Both the position numbers and the translations under genes were made by a program. Below the pieces are notes generated by a model. That model did no database searches, was not told the origin of the DNA, and was given only the letters and a program-made list of their open reading frames with translations. Below, one piece after another: positions 1 to 11,053 of a stretch of DNA of 64,000 nucleotides. Location of the stretch: contig VXCM01002538.1 in NCBI GenBank assembly GCA_014773175.1, positions 1-64,000 on the forward strand, given 5' to 3'. Source of the DNA: Lucifuga dentata (lineage: Eukaryota; Chordata; Actinopteri; Ophidiiformes; Bythitidae). Position 1 is the stretch's first letter; each line of letters opens with the position of its first letter.

Positions 1-131
1 AAAGGTAGGAAAAACATTTTTAATTCACCATTCCAGTAGTATGCTTTGGGAAATGACTGTCAGTAAGTTATGTGTATGAAAGTTGAATATATTAGGCTCA
101 AACTTGCAAAATGGATGGTATGATCCTTTAA
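1..131. mobile_element. TTAA MITE, 3' end fragment
   Basis: The right-hand ~130 bp of the MITE family (GGTAGGAAAAACATTTTTAA ... GGCTCAAAC ... ATGATCCTTTAA), cut by the window edge. It lies in the intron just upstream of the first kif5a exon. Confidence 0.85.
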
Positions 132-195
132 CTTTTTTGTTTTTCATTATTAAGAGTTTTGTATTCTTGTAATTCAATCTTACTCTCCTGTACAG

Positions 196-412
196 CTGGT
201 TCGTGACAATGCAGATCTGCGCTGTGAGCTTCCAAAGCTGGAGAAACGTCTTCGGTCTACTGCTGAGAGAGTTAAGGCCCTGGAGACTGCACTGAGGGAT
301 GCCAAGGAGGGCGCCATGATGGACCGACGCCGCTACCAGCAGGAAGTCGACCGCATCAAGGAGGCCATGAGAGCCAAAAGTGCCATGAGGCGCCCCCATG
401 CAGCACAGATCG
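196..412 (+). CDS. kif5a: kif5a exon: end of coiled coil and IAK region
   Basis: Acceptor TACAG ends at 195 and donor GTATGT starts at 413. The exon is 217 nt, entering in phase 0 and leaving in phase 1. It encodes the heptad-rich end of the stalk and the basic MRRPHAAQI segment that leads into the autoinhibitory AKP motif. Confidence 0.92.
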
Positions 413-1320
413 GTATGTCTTTACGCACTTCAAGTATTGCATCATTAGATTTTTTTTAGATGCTGCAGCTTTAATGAAGCTGTTAATAATAAACATTTTC
501 TGGTATTTTTCTTTGATCTCACCTGTTACTGTCTGCTACTACTGAGACTAAGTTTCTTACAAACGTCACAGTATCTTACGTCGTCCTGTTATCCTGACAG
601 CCAAACCGGTGAGACCGAAGCAGCTGCCCGTCTGCTCTCCCACCAACCCATTCTACACGTACATCCGTGCCACCGAACACGCCAACACCTACAGCAACGC
701 CCTCTTCCAGAGCAATGCGTCGCAGCCCAACTCTGCCAGCAGCACCTGCAACCCCAACTCAGTGCAGACCAACACGTGAGTTTAAGACTCCTCCCACTTT
801 AGTACACCAACAAGATTTCATCTGATTGTTAATGATGGCTGATTTTCAAGATCTGAAGAGTTTGTGCTGCTCTGACAGAAACAGGAAACATGTAATGATG
901 AGTCATGTAATCATGTGGCGTGAAGGAGAAAGCAGGAAGGTCCTGGGTTCGAATCCCATGCTGGAGTTTGTAAATCTGAATAGAGAAAGTTGGTTATTAA
1001 ACATTTGTTACAGACTGGGATTTTAAAGTACCAAACCAGTAATTTTGCATGTTCAAACCCAATAAATACTACCTGCATGCACGTTTTGTTACTGACAGCC
1101 ATTTTCCAAAATGCTCATTTTAGTTTTTCTCTTATTTTAACCAGTTCCTTAATCTTTCAAAATCAAATATTCAGATGATCCATCCACTTTTAAATTCAAC
1201 GCTTCACCTGCTAACACGTACGTATGAATGTAGAAAGCACAGTTATTTTTAATTTCTTGGTAAAAGCCGTCTTCTCCTGGGACCACAGTATATTCTGTAG
1301 TGGAGGCTGTATGCATTAGA

Positions 1321-1363
<43 letters not shown>

Positions 1364-3128
1364 GGTCATTCATCCATCCATGGTTTCCTGATTTTAACCT
1401 GCAGTTATAAACCTTTTTGCTTCTGTATGTTTTACATGTGGATGGTTTTATGAATATTCAATCTGTTGATTCTTCATGTTACAGGAAGTGATAATTATCA
1501 TCATCTTCATCATCATCATGTCATCATCATCATCATCATCATCAGACATAACATGACACAATATGTTGGGTTTGACTGTGTTTTTGCTGTCTTCTCTGTG
1601 TAACAGAGTTTCCACAGCGTTGGGCTACAGAGCGAGTAGATATAATGGAGACATCCTGGAGTCGTACCCACTCAACATCGACAACGGTGAATACAACACA
1701 CCTGCGCACACACACAAACACACCTGCACACCCATTTGCGTGTATCAAAATAAGTCCACATGCTTGTCCTTTGACACACACTTTAGCTTTGATTTGCTTT
1801 TATTCATTAGATTCTTGATAATTCTGTAATTTGTTGCTGTTTTTTTAATTTTTATTTATGTATATAAAGTGATAAAATGAATGAAATCGTGGTTTTTGTC
1901 TGACAGGAAACAACATCAGTGAAACAAGAGACATCAATGACAACAGGTGAGGAAATCAGCAAATTAAAGCCTAAAATTACTTAAATGCTGTTTGATTCAT
2001 TTTTTATGTTTGGTTATTGTGCTTCTGGTTAACTTAAAGGATCATACCTGTGATTTTGCATGTTCAAGCCCAATAAATACAACCTGCATACATGTTACAT
2101 CACTACCAACCATTTTCCAAAACATACTACTGATGCTGTGGATTTTAGAATTGTTTTTCCTACCTTCCAGACATTGGTTTCGAATAATTACAGTTCATTA
2201 TAAAAATCAACTTGTAGAGACTTGAAACAAGCTTTAGATAAATAATCCATCACAGTGAAGTTATTTAGCTAACCAATGGAGCTACATAGAAGAAAACATA
2301 TTTCTCCTCCAGGAAAATAGTCCCATGACAAGATGGCTTATGCCTTCTACAATCCTGCATAAGTGTTAGAAGGTATAACACTGAATTTTAAGGTGTGTAT
2401 CACCTGAACATTTGATTTTGAAAGATTAGAGGATTTGAAAAAATAACAGAAAAACTAAAAAACGTTTTTGGAAATTGGTTGTCAGTAACATAACGTGTAT
2501 ATGGGTTTATATATATATTGGGCTCAAACCTGCACAATCACCGGTATGGTCCTTTAAAAGCCTCATATAACTTTAATGAGGAGTTATTGAGTTATTGGTC
2601 ATGGCATTACAGAGCCACAATTCACCTATCAATGAACAGCAAAATATTAACAACCCGTTTTTAAAGGCTCTTATTCCATGTTGGAGTTAGAATATGAGGC
2701 GACTTCTTCTTCTGTTTCTAATGCAGTGCCACTAAGTCTCAATAATATGACAGATATCAGATATCAGTGTCAATATTGATTAGAATTGTACATTTAAAGA
2801 CAATTTCCTGCAGCATTTATCTGTAATGATTCTTTAAAAGTGGCATGTAAATAATTTAAATTTTATTTCTATACACAACAGTGACATGGATAAGCATTTA
2901 ACTTGTACAGAGTTGATTTTCTGGCCTCATCTGGATACACAGCATTCCCCCCNCCCACCGCTCAGTGTGTATTTTTGTGATCTCCACTCAATTCTAATGG
3001 GGATAACAGCACACAGTTTCACTTTCACTTCTCTCTGTGGTAGAGTGACTGGAAGAAAAACGAGAGATTGAAAGAAAAAATAAATCCTCCTCACTGTCAC
3101 CACTCAATTCCCCCCCCCCCCCCCCCCN

Positions 3129-3166
<38 letters not shown>

Positions 3167-3250
3167 AGCAGGAGTGATGTTCACTGTGGCAGCGAGGTGG
3201 ACGACTCAAACAGGCATTACATCATCCAGCAGGAGACCGCTGCCAGTTAA
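196..3250 (+). CDS. kif5a: Kinesin-1 heavy chain, C-terminal part (kif5a-like), five exons
   Basis: Joined coding exons 196-412, 601-775, 1607-1686, 1907-1946 and 3172-3250 give 196 residues in one open frame (591 nt including TAA); the motor and stalk lie upstream of the window. The family is the ATP-driven microtubule motor that carries vesicles, mitochondria and mRNPs toward plus ends in axons. The first exon encodes the end of the coiled coil ([20 protein letters not shown]) and a basic segment before AQIAKPVRP, the kinesin-1 IAK-type autoinhibitory tail motif. Beyond this the protein has the long Asn/Ser/Thr-rich extension ([20 protein letters not shown]), then DINDNRSD and the end HQETAAS-like QQETAAS. 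That tail is typical of KIF5A, while KIF5B and KIF5C end differently. Exon phases 0-1-2-1-2 agree at every junction. Paralogue choice (fish kif5aa or kif5ab) is not resolved. Family identity is certain; the symbol is an inference from the tail. Confidence 0.9.
601..775 (+). CDS. kif5a: kif5a exon: AKPVRP and proximal tail
   Basis: Acceptor CTGACAG ends at 600 and donor GTGAGT starts at 776. The 175-nt exon completes Ala of the AKP motif and encodes the Pro, Asn, Ser and Thr-rich cargo-side tail ([15 protein letters not shown]). Confidence 0.9.
1019..1310. mobile_element. TTAA MITE, partial
   Basis: A divergent 5' TIR (TTTTAAAGTACCAAACC, TGCATGTTCAAACCC) plus body up to the TG repeat at 1322. 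The 3' end is missing. Located in a kif5a intron. Confidence 0.75.
1322..1360 (+). repeat. (TG)n microsatellite
   Basis: About 19 TG units in a kif5a intron. Confidence 0.97.
1494..1546 (+). repeat. (ATC)n microsatellite, imperfect
   Basis: ATCATC units with CTTC and GTC interruptions. Confidence 0.93.
1607..1686 (+). CDS. kif5a: kif5a exon: mid tail
   Basis: Acceptor TAACAG ends at 1606 and donor GTGAAT starts at 1687. The exon is 80 nt (not a multiple of 3) and encodes [19 protein letters not shown] followed by YPLNIDN, matching the PLxMxNGN region of KIF5A tails. Confidence 0.85.
1907..1946 (+). CDS. kif5a: kif5a micro-exon: [12 protein letters not shown]
   Basis: Acceptor TGACAG ends at 1906 and donor GTGAGG starts at 1947. 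At 40 nt it is too short to be found as an open frame on its own; it is placed by phase and by the conserved DINDNR motif. Skipping it would shift the reading frame of the tail. Confidence 0.85.
2034..2557. mobile_element. TTAA MITE, near-complete (524 bp)
   Basis: TTAAAGGATCATACC at the left and GGTATGGTCCTTTAA at the right, with the family body between. In the last kif5a intron. Confidence 0.88.
3110..3166 (+). repeat. kif5a: Poly-C, N, (TG)n next to the last kif5a acceptor
   Basis: A poly-C run to 3127, an N at 3128 and about 18 TG units to 3165; the true length is unresolved. Confidence 0.95.
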
Positions 3251-3257
3251 TGCCATG
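3172..3257 (+). CDS. kif5a: kif5a last coding exon (stop TAA 3248-3250)
   Basis: The exon completes Arg of DNR and encodes [18 protein letters not shown] followed by QQETAAS and TAA. The 3' splice site (CAGCAG ending at 3171) lies right after a poly-C run, an N at 3128 and a (TG)n tract. A donor-like ATG|GTAACT follows the stop at 3258, so the last intron may lie in the 3' UTR, as I believe it does in mammalian KIF5A. The stop is less than 50 nt from that junction, so nonsense-mediated decay is not expected. Confidence 0.85.
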
Positions 3258-3270
3258 GTAACTGACAAAC

Positions 3271-3271
<1 letters not shown>

Positions 3272-3308
<37 letters not shown>
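3272..3308 (+). repeat. (CA)n microsatellite
   Basis: About 18 CA units just after the last kif5a coding exon. Confidence 0.96.
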
Positions 3309-3309
<1 letters not shown>

Positions 3310-5606
3310 TCACTCTGTCTCATCATATAGATACTATTTATATCGCTTTAACAGTCATAATTCTTTAACTACAACTCACCTATGTTTTAGAAATTTTCAA
3401 ACCAAACAGTTTCAAATTGATTTCCAGTCTTTCAGGCAGAGATTTGTTTCAGTTTATTTCAATTTGCAGACTTGAAATTTACTTAATCCATTATAATAAT
3501 CAATTAATTAATTGATCCAGCAATCATTAACGTTCTCTTGTTGCTGGGGATGCAGTTTTGAGCAGGAACTTCTCATCATCAGTTTTTATTGTTCTGGAAT
3601 TGATTTTTCAAAAATATAATGCATCAGTGCAGTGCTATTAAGTAATACTCTAATGTCAGATTATCCTTGAATGCACCACCCCCTAAGGAAAGTTTGGGAA
3701 AAGGTTGCTACACACCATAACAACAAAAATTTAAAAAAAAAGAAAAAAGAGAGATTTAAATAAAGGTGAGAAATGCTGTGACTTTCTATCTTAATCAATA
3801 TTGCAATTCATAGTTGATTGACTAAAACATGCAAAACCACCGTTATGGTTCTTTAATAACAAATATTAAACTTTTTTCCTCCTTTTTTTTCTTTTTTCTC
3901 CCTTTTTTCCTTTTTTCATTTTTTCTTCTTTTTTTCCCCTTTTTCCCCCCTTTTTTCTTTTTATCGGCAGGAAGGATGCCAATAAAAAAGGAAAAAAAAT
4001 ATATAGATTTTTTATTTTATACCTTATATAATAAACTTTTATGTCTTATATATTAAACTTAAACTAATGTTAATAAATAATCAGGCATTTAGTGACTTTT
4101 TATTGTATGAACAACTTCTTTGCTGTTCCTCCAACTGGTGAATTCCTCTTTCTTTCTCTTTGCAGAAGACGACCAAACACTGTTCCCGTCCGTTCANCCC
4201 CCCATCTCTCCCCCCATCTGCATGCAGCCTCGCTCCCTCCCACTGCATCACTGATGAAGATGACGATGAAGATCTGTAGCCCTGTAGTCTTCTAACTAGA
4301 TGAAGCCCCTCCTGCTCCTGTGGTGACTCACTCTCTCACACTCGCTCACACGGCGTCCGTCCGTTCCAACTCAGCCGACGAAGAAATTCAATCAGCAGAA
4401 TTCAATCAGAATTTGTAATTTTTAAAACACAAACCTCCACTTAATCAACTTATCAATTCATTTATCACCAGAGATCATTCGTGAGTGTTTTTCTCTCGAT
4501 CAGAGTATCGGTTTGCCTGCTGAAGTGGCTGAATTGAAGCAGGATTGACTCCGTCCTGATTCCTAGCGCTCATATTGTAAATACAATCGTGCCGTATTCA
4601 CCAGTAGAGGTTTTTGATCAGCAGCTGCTTGTGTGTTTGCACAGCATCCACCATCTTTTCCACACGTCTTCTTAAGGCCATCGTTTGACATCATGAACTT
4701 TGTCCTCCGTCGTAAATAAGAGCAGAGTGTGTGAGGCCAGCCTGTAACAGAAGACTCACACTCTGCGTGCATGTGGCTTAGCGTGTTAGCGGCTTAGCTT
4801 TCGGTGCTTTGCATGTGTCATGATTCCAGTCGTGAGCTGGTATGAAAACCACCTGATCGACTCCGACAGATGTCAAGGAGAGAGACCAGGTTTCCTGCAT
4901 TGAATCCCGANAACCACCTGATCGACTCCGACAGATGTCAAGGAGAGAGACCAGGTTTCCTGCATTGAATCCCGATCCTGGTCTCCATGCCTCTAACGCT
5001 TCTTATTTCAATGCAGATTTGAGTCCAAGACTGGATTGTTGTCATACATTCAAACGAAACAAGGAGGAAGAATCTGTGCTGAGCTGTAATTCAGTAGAGC
5101 AAAAAAAAAAAAAAAAAANAAAAAAAAAAAAAAAAAAAGGCATTAGGTGTAAAATGTGTATCGGGGAGACTTTTTGTAATTGAATTAATACTGTGATGTT
5201 ACGGCTGCATGTTGTACAGGTCATGTGATCATGTGATGCTGCCTTCCTCCTTCACCCACACGGCCCTTTTAACGTTTATGCATCTTCTTCAGAACCTTAA
5301 GAACAGCTGATCTCTCATCATCTAATAACACGCTGTCATGTGCAGACAAGTAAATCTGTAATTACTACCTCTAGAGCTACTTATTATACACACATTATAC
5401 TAAAATATCATCCTGTCAAATGCTAGATAGCTGATTGTAGAGTTTCTAGAGAAAACTGCAACTTTAGTACGACATTAGCATTGTAAGTAGATTTTAACAT
5501 TATCAGCTGTTATATTCTCCTGCAAGCTTCATGCCTTTCGTATCATATTTCATTCATATGCTCTATCATATAACCAGAGAGCAGCAGAGGACCACAAGGT
5601 TGGGGT

Positions 5607-6195
5607 TTAAAAGACAATTCCAGTGATACTGCATGTTTGAGCCCAAAAAAACCAACCCACTTCATGTTACGTTATTGATCACCATTTCCTAAAATGTGCT
5701 ACTGGAGCAGCAAATATTAGAATTGTTTTTTCTACCTTCTAGACTAACATTGGTTTCAGTTTATTGCAGTACAATATAAAACTCAACTTGCAGAGACTTG
5801 AAACGAGCTTGAGATAAATAATTCATCACAGCGAACACAAAGTCTATTACTTTTTTTTTCGAACTAACTTTATTTAACAGATCCAAGTGGAGCTGCATAG
5901 AAAACGATGTATTTCTCCACCAGGAAATATAGTCCCAGGAGAAGACGACTATTATCGAGAAATTTAAAGAACTGTGACTTCTACAATCATGCATAAATGT
6001 TCAGAAGAAAAACATTGAATTTTCAGGTGGGTGTATCCCTGAACATTGGCTTACGAAAAATTAGGGGATTTGAAAAATAACACAAAAATAAATAGTTTTA
6101 GGTTTTATAAAATAGTCATCAGTTGTCAGTAACATAATGTATGCAGGTTGTATATATTGGGCTTAAACATGTGAAGTCACAGTATTGTCCTTTAA
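5607..6195. mobile_element. TTAA MITE, full length
   Basis: TTAAAAGACAATTCC start and TATTGTCCTTTAA end, with the intact family body including AATATAGTCCCAGGAGAAG. Lies in the probable kif5a 3' UTR. Confidence 0.88.
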
Positions 6196-6654
6196 TATCA
6201 GAGGTGCATATTGGAGGTTTCTGGCACTGAAAAGTCTGAATATATTAGACCGTTTTGTTGAAATGATGCATTCTGTGTCTCCTGAAATAGTCATATTGTT
6301 GACTTCCTTCCTAAAATTGACTTTAGCACAGAGGTGAAGTAACATGTCAGTGTTTCTGGATGTTGTTTTATCATTGTTATATGTTACATGGATGTTACAT
6401 TATTAGTGACCCCCCATGTATGTGAAAGCTCCCCCAGCTGAACAGCCACCAGTCTGGGTTTAACGGATAAGCATGTTTCTCATAGTTTGTTTTCAGACTG
6501 TGCTGCAATTCTTCTACTAAGAATCCTGACCAGCCAATCAGGATAGAGGAAAGCAGCCAGTCCTGCTGGATGAATTATTGAAGAAGTGATGAATTCTTAA
6601 ACTTCAGTGTTTCGCCTCATAGTCATAAAAAAACTCACCTCAAAAAAACTCATA

Positions 6655-6883
6655 GTCATGTTTGCTGTGATGGATTACACAGCTCAAGCGTGTTTCAAGC
6701 CCCTATAAGTTGATTTTTATGTTGTACTGGAATGAACTGAAATCACTTACAGTCTGGAAGGAAGGAAAAATAAAATAAAATTTACCACTAAAGTAGTGTA
6801 TTTTGGGAAATGGATGTCAGCAACGTAACCTGTATGTGGATTGCATATATTGGACTCAAACAATCACCGGTATGGTCCTTTAA
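6655..6883. mobile_element. TTAA MITE, right-hand part
   Basis: GCTGTGATGGATTACAC through ACCGGTATGGTCCTTTAA; the left half is absent. Confidence 0.8.
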
Positions 6884-7431
6884 ATCTACTAAAGCCTCGA
6901 CCATGACAGAACCGCTGAGATTTTACAGGCATTAACAACATCTCAGGGCTTCACATTAACAATCTCAGCATCGCCGTCTTCCTCATCCATGCAAAACCAC
7001 AGAAACGCCAGTCAGCCGTCACGTCAGAGCGTTCAGCGACTTCTGTTAACACGCAGCATCATTTTTACACGCTTAACATCTCCATGACGTAAAATAAAAC
7101 CACTCCTGCTGCCTGGTCAGACTCTACTGTACGTGTCAGAGCAGAAATCCTACTACAGATCACGATTTAGTAACGAGGAGGGGAGAAATATGTACAATAA
7201 ACATATCTAAAATACATGTGATAAATATTGTTAATCTTGTAAGTAAGATAGCGTGCCATGACATAGTCGAATGAAAAAGAAACGCACAGGAGAAATAACC
7301 AATGTTTAATTTATTTCTGTTTGCCTAAACTGTAGCGTCAACAGGATTTATGTGAATCACCGTGCAGACGTCTGTATATATAAACTCATATGCTGTCATG
7401 TGTGTGAACTATTGTGTTGTAGTAAAACTTC

Positions 7432-7437
7432 AATAAA
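7432..7437 (+). terminator. kif5a: Candidate poly(A) signal AATAAA of kif5a
   Basis: Canonical hexamer in CTTCAATAAACTTG, preceded by U/G-rich sequence (GTGTGTGAACTATTGTGTTG). It is the last good signal before microsatellite DNA begins. Confidence 0.4.
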
Positions 7438-7542
7438 CTTGTAGAAAGAAGTTTGTTAAAGACAATTATTCATGTCAAAGGGTGTTTTAATATCATGATG
7501 GTACTTTAATGGTAGTAACTGATATTCTCTGTCTCTCTCTTT

Positions 7543-7548
7543 GTGTGC

Positions 7549-7607
<59 letters not shown>

Positions 7608-7608
7608 N

Positions 7609-7669
<61 letters not shown>
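7543..7669 (+). repeat. Compound (TG)n(GA)n, duplicated around an N
   Basis: TG then GA tracts occur twice in the same order with an N at 7608 between them; one set may be an assembly duplicate. Confidence 0.93.
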
Positions 7670-7673
<4 letters not shown>

Positions 7674-8266
7674 AGAATAAGAGGGAGAATGAGGGGAGAG
7701 AGAACTAGAATGAGAGATGAAGAGAGATCGAGGGAGAGAGAAAAATAATGAGACAGAAAGAAAACGCAAATGACAGATGGAGAAAGGGATGAGAGAGAGA
7801 GAGAGAAAGAGAGGTCATGACGGATAGAATGAGAGAAGTGTGATGAAGGAAATGCAATTCCTGGGCTGAGGTGCAAATGGCTCCACCTAGTGGACAGAAA
7901 TAGGAATTGCATTAATATGTTTTTAGGCGTAAAAAGCCAATTTATTTGCAGAGTGTTTCTGATATTTTAACACTTTCCTCTGACAACAGCTGCTTTCACT
8001 GGATGGAATAATAGTTTACAGGTTATAAATGAAGCTGAAAATGTGAAAATGTTCCACTGTTTCCCTTTATAAATATTTCCAGTTGACAATATTTCTATTG
8101 ATATTACCTCTAATTACACATTTTGGAAGTCCAACAGACCTATTTGGAGTTGAATTTTTATGTAAACTGGGATTTTCATTGCTATTAGTGAGTTGTGCAT
8201 GTGTGTTCAGTGTTCTCTATTGTTTTCATGACCTCTGAAACTAAACAGGAAATGAAGTTTCACAAC

Positions 8267-8272
<6 letters not shown>

Positions 8273-8321
<49 letters not shown>

Positions 8322-8345
8322 GTCTGTCTGTCTGTCTGCCTGTCT
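8273..8345 (+). repeat. (CT)n(GTCT)n microsatellite
   Basis: CT dinucleotides grade into GTCT tetranucleotides. Confidence 0.95.
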
Positions 8346-8410
8346 ATTTATACACACACATATTATATATATATATGTATACATACACACACACACACTA
8401 CACTATACTA

Positions 8411-8778
8411 CAGGCCAGAAGTTTGAGGCCACTCCCAGATTTAAAAATAAAAAATCATCAATACACACTTTGATTTACAATTTATTACACAGGAAATGAC
8501 AAAAATATACTGTATAAAATAAATGTAACTAATTAGTTTTCAAGAAGAATTAGTCAACAGTAGCACATTATGTAATCACTATGGCTTAAGAAATGATTAG
8601 TAATGAAGGCATCAGTCTGTATTAGTGCAACACTCCTGTTGTGTTCCAACTCCCTGCTGATGTGTTTTAACATTCTATTCAATAGCTGCTGTCTGCCTTC
8701 TCCCACATTATTTTGGGATTAACTTGCTACACAGTCTGGTCATGCTTAATCTGAGGGTGGCCTCAAACTTCTGGCCTG
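8411..8778. mobile_element. Tc1/mariner-like MITE with TA flanks
   Basis: Inverted ends CAGGCCAGAAGTTTGAGGCC ... GGCCTCAAACTTCTGGCCTG, bounded by TA on both sides (8409-8410 and 8779-8780). It is 368 bp with no coding capacity, and lies between two long microsatellites. Confidence 0.88.
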
Positions 8779-8803
8779 TAGTGTGTGTGTGTGTGCGTGT
8801 GTG

Positions 8804-8844
<41 letters not shown>

Positions 8845-8851
8845 ATCTCTG

Positions 8852-8903
<52 letters not shown>

Positions 8904-8956
8904 TATCTATCTATCTATCTATCTATCTATAGATATCTATCTATAGATGTCTATCT

Positions 8957-9006
<50 letters not shown>
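8779..9006 (+). repeat. Compound (TG)n(CT)n(TATC)n(GATA)n
   Basis: Four repeat types in series, starting at the right TA of the 8411-8778 MITE. The TATC and GATA parts are mutually inverted. Confidence 0.95.
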
Positions 9007-9282
9007 GAAGGAAACCCACTGTGAAACTGTCTGTGGATACTGTGAAGTGTGATGAAAAAAGAAAATGAGTCAAACATGATGGTGCAGCACAAACGTGTAA
9101 TATTTACTCACCAAAGCCATGGTGAGGTGATGATGTTGTCATGGTGATTCATTGCACTGCTGAAAAAAACCCCACTTCACTGAAAAGCCTCTTTGAGTCA
9201 TAGAATAATAATAATAACAATATAATATCCTTCTCTGTGTTCTGACTTTGGAAACTGTGACACAAGGTATGAAAACAAATCC

Positions 9283-9855
9283 TTAAAGGACCATACTGGT
9301 GGTTTTTGTATGTTTGAGCCCAATATATACTATTATACAGTACTGTCATACTGCTGGAGCAGTACATTTCAGAATTGTTTTTCCTACCCTCCAGACTGCC
9401 ATTGGTTTCAGTTAATTCCAGGAGGCTGTTAACATCATCTTGTAGAGACTTCAAAGGTGTTTATGATAAATAATCCGTCACTTTGGATTGTATGGAAGCG
9501 AACAAAACAACTATTAAATTGTTTGTCTAAGTAATGTAATTGTAGTGATTCAGCTTCAGCACAGAGGTACACAGAAGAAAATGTATCACTCCGCTAGGAA
9601 ATATAGTCCCAGGAGAAGTTACAGAAAAATTATTTTCTGATTCAAAAAAATTTAAATGAACACCTTGCTACAATCATGCTGTTAGCAGGCAAAACGCTGA
9701 AGTTTAAGGTGACTGTATCACTGAAACATTTGATTTAGAAATATTAGGAGATTTGTCAATATTATGAGAAAATTAAAACACAGGTTTATAGTTTGAAAAA
9801 ATGATTGGCAGGTATTATTTATTGTGCTTAAATTAGCCAACAAAGGTAGTCTATA
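9283..9855. mobile_element. TTAA MITE, degenerate right end
   Basis: Good left TIR (TTAAAGGACCATACTGG). The right end is recognisable only to about 9855. Confidence 0.8.
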
Positions 9856-10621
9856 TAGTCATGAAACATAAAAACATTAATAGCATTTTTAAATCATCAT
9901 ATCTGACAAAGACGTGGATGTAAAGGTGATGGTAATAATCCTGATGACGTAATAATCCTCATGACTTAAATATAACGTGTCATCTTTATATTAATGTCTG
10001 AATGCCTGAATCTGGCACGTTTTACTGTAGTCCCAGCAGTGTTTTATTGCTGCAGATATGAGTTAATGATGTACTTTCTATGTGTAAACATTGATGTAAC
10101 CACATTCTGAGGACAGAGAAAGTGACGGGAAATTCCTTTTCTAATAGCCTAATTATTAGAATAATAACAGCTGCTCTTCATGTTTCCTATGAAAAAGGAA
10201 ATGGTGATGTGTGTGTGTATGTGTATATATATATACACATACAGTATACACACACACGTACGTATGTATATACACACAGAATAATACAAAATAAAAACAC
10301 AACCAGACCATGTGAGACAATGAGGCTGTCAGATCACTAATTCATTCTAATGTGTTACAGTGTCTGGAAAGAAAGAAAGAACAATTTATTTATGAATATT
10401 TTAAAAACATGTAACCTAAATTTTGCCATTTTTGTATTCCCACTATTTTTTCTGTATTGACTTTATTTATTCCATTGTTTTGTCTTTTATTTGGTTTTTA
10501 TTATTTTTATTAATGTTTTATTTTTATTTTTAGCATTTTATCTCAGACTTTGTCTTCACTGGTCTCAGATGTTTCTGTGATTTTATTTTACATATTAGGA
10601 TTTTGAGACATTTGAGAGGAT

Positions 10622-10671
<50 letters not shown>
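10622..10671 (+). repeat. (GATA)n microsatellite
   Basis: About 12 GATA units. Confidence 0.96.
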
Positions 10672-10672
<1 letters not shown>

Positions 10673-10744
10673 TCGTTGATTTTTTTTTATTGATTGATTC
10701 ATTTATTGACTGTCTTATTGAGTTTAGAGTGGAACTATATGCAG

Positions 10745-11053
10745 ACACGGAGCACCGTCACCATAAAAAACGTTTCGTCCGGTTTCCACCCACTGTGGAT
10801 TTATGGATTTCTTCCCCTGCACATTTCATTTCGCTCCACGCTGCGCGCCACCGACTGCTGCCTGTGGATCAGACCGTGGAGACTCCACGACCCCAGGAAC
10901 ACGCTGACCCGCACAGAGAGACAGGCGGACAGAGAGACAGGCGGACAGAGAGACAGGTGGACAGAGAGACAGGTGGAGTTTGAAGCCTGTTGTAGCTGCA
11001 GCATGTTGTTCCTGCTGTTAAATCCTGCGTGGACGTGAGGAGACACGCATAAG
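10745..11053 (+). other. Candidate non-coding first exon (promoter-proximal, CpG-containing)
   Basis: About 300 bp stand out from the AT-rich repeat background by higher GC and several CpGs (for example GTTTCGTCCGG and CTGCGCGCCACCG). They end at a good donor, ATAAG|GTAAAA (GT at 11054). The stretch includes a 4 x 16-bp tandem repeat (10913-10976) and only a tiny ORF (ATG at 11003). It could be a 5' UTR exon of the downstream plekhg4-like gene. No TATA box or other core promoter element is evident. This is inference from composition and the donor site only. Confidence 0.25.
10913..10976 (+). repeat. Minisatellite, 4 x 16 bp (ACAGAGAGACAGGYGG)
   Basis: Four exact-length 16-bp units follow each other. 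The first two read ...GGCGG and the last two ...GGTGG. Confidence 0.95.

Larger units (their letters stand above)
4166..7455 (+). other. kif5a: Probable 3' UTR of kif5a
   Basis: A pyrimidine tract and TTTGCAG at 4158-4165 make a good acceptor for a 3' UTR exon joined to the donor at 3258. Downstream there is no further coding similarity. AATAAA occurs at 7196-7201 and again at 7432-7437, the latter followed by GT-rich sequence, so cleavage near 7455 is plausible. The stretch also holds a tandem assembly duplication around the N at 4911, a poly-A run at 5101-5138, one full TTAA MITE (5607-6195) and the 3' part of another (about 6655-6883). UTR extent is inferred without transcript data. Confidence 0.45.
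7456..10744. other. Intergenic, microsatellite- and MITE-rich, no gene seen
   Basis: Between the likely kif5a poly(A) site and the CpG-containing block at 10745 there is no coding similarity. Repeats listed separately cover about half; the rest is AT-rich unique sequence. Confidence 0.6.

Noticed and set aside
7493..7912. 139-codon minus-strand frame of Ser-Leu and His-Thr repeats
   Set aside because: It is a translation of (GA)n and (TG)n microsatellites and crosses an N.
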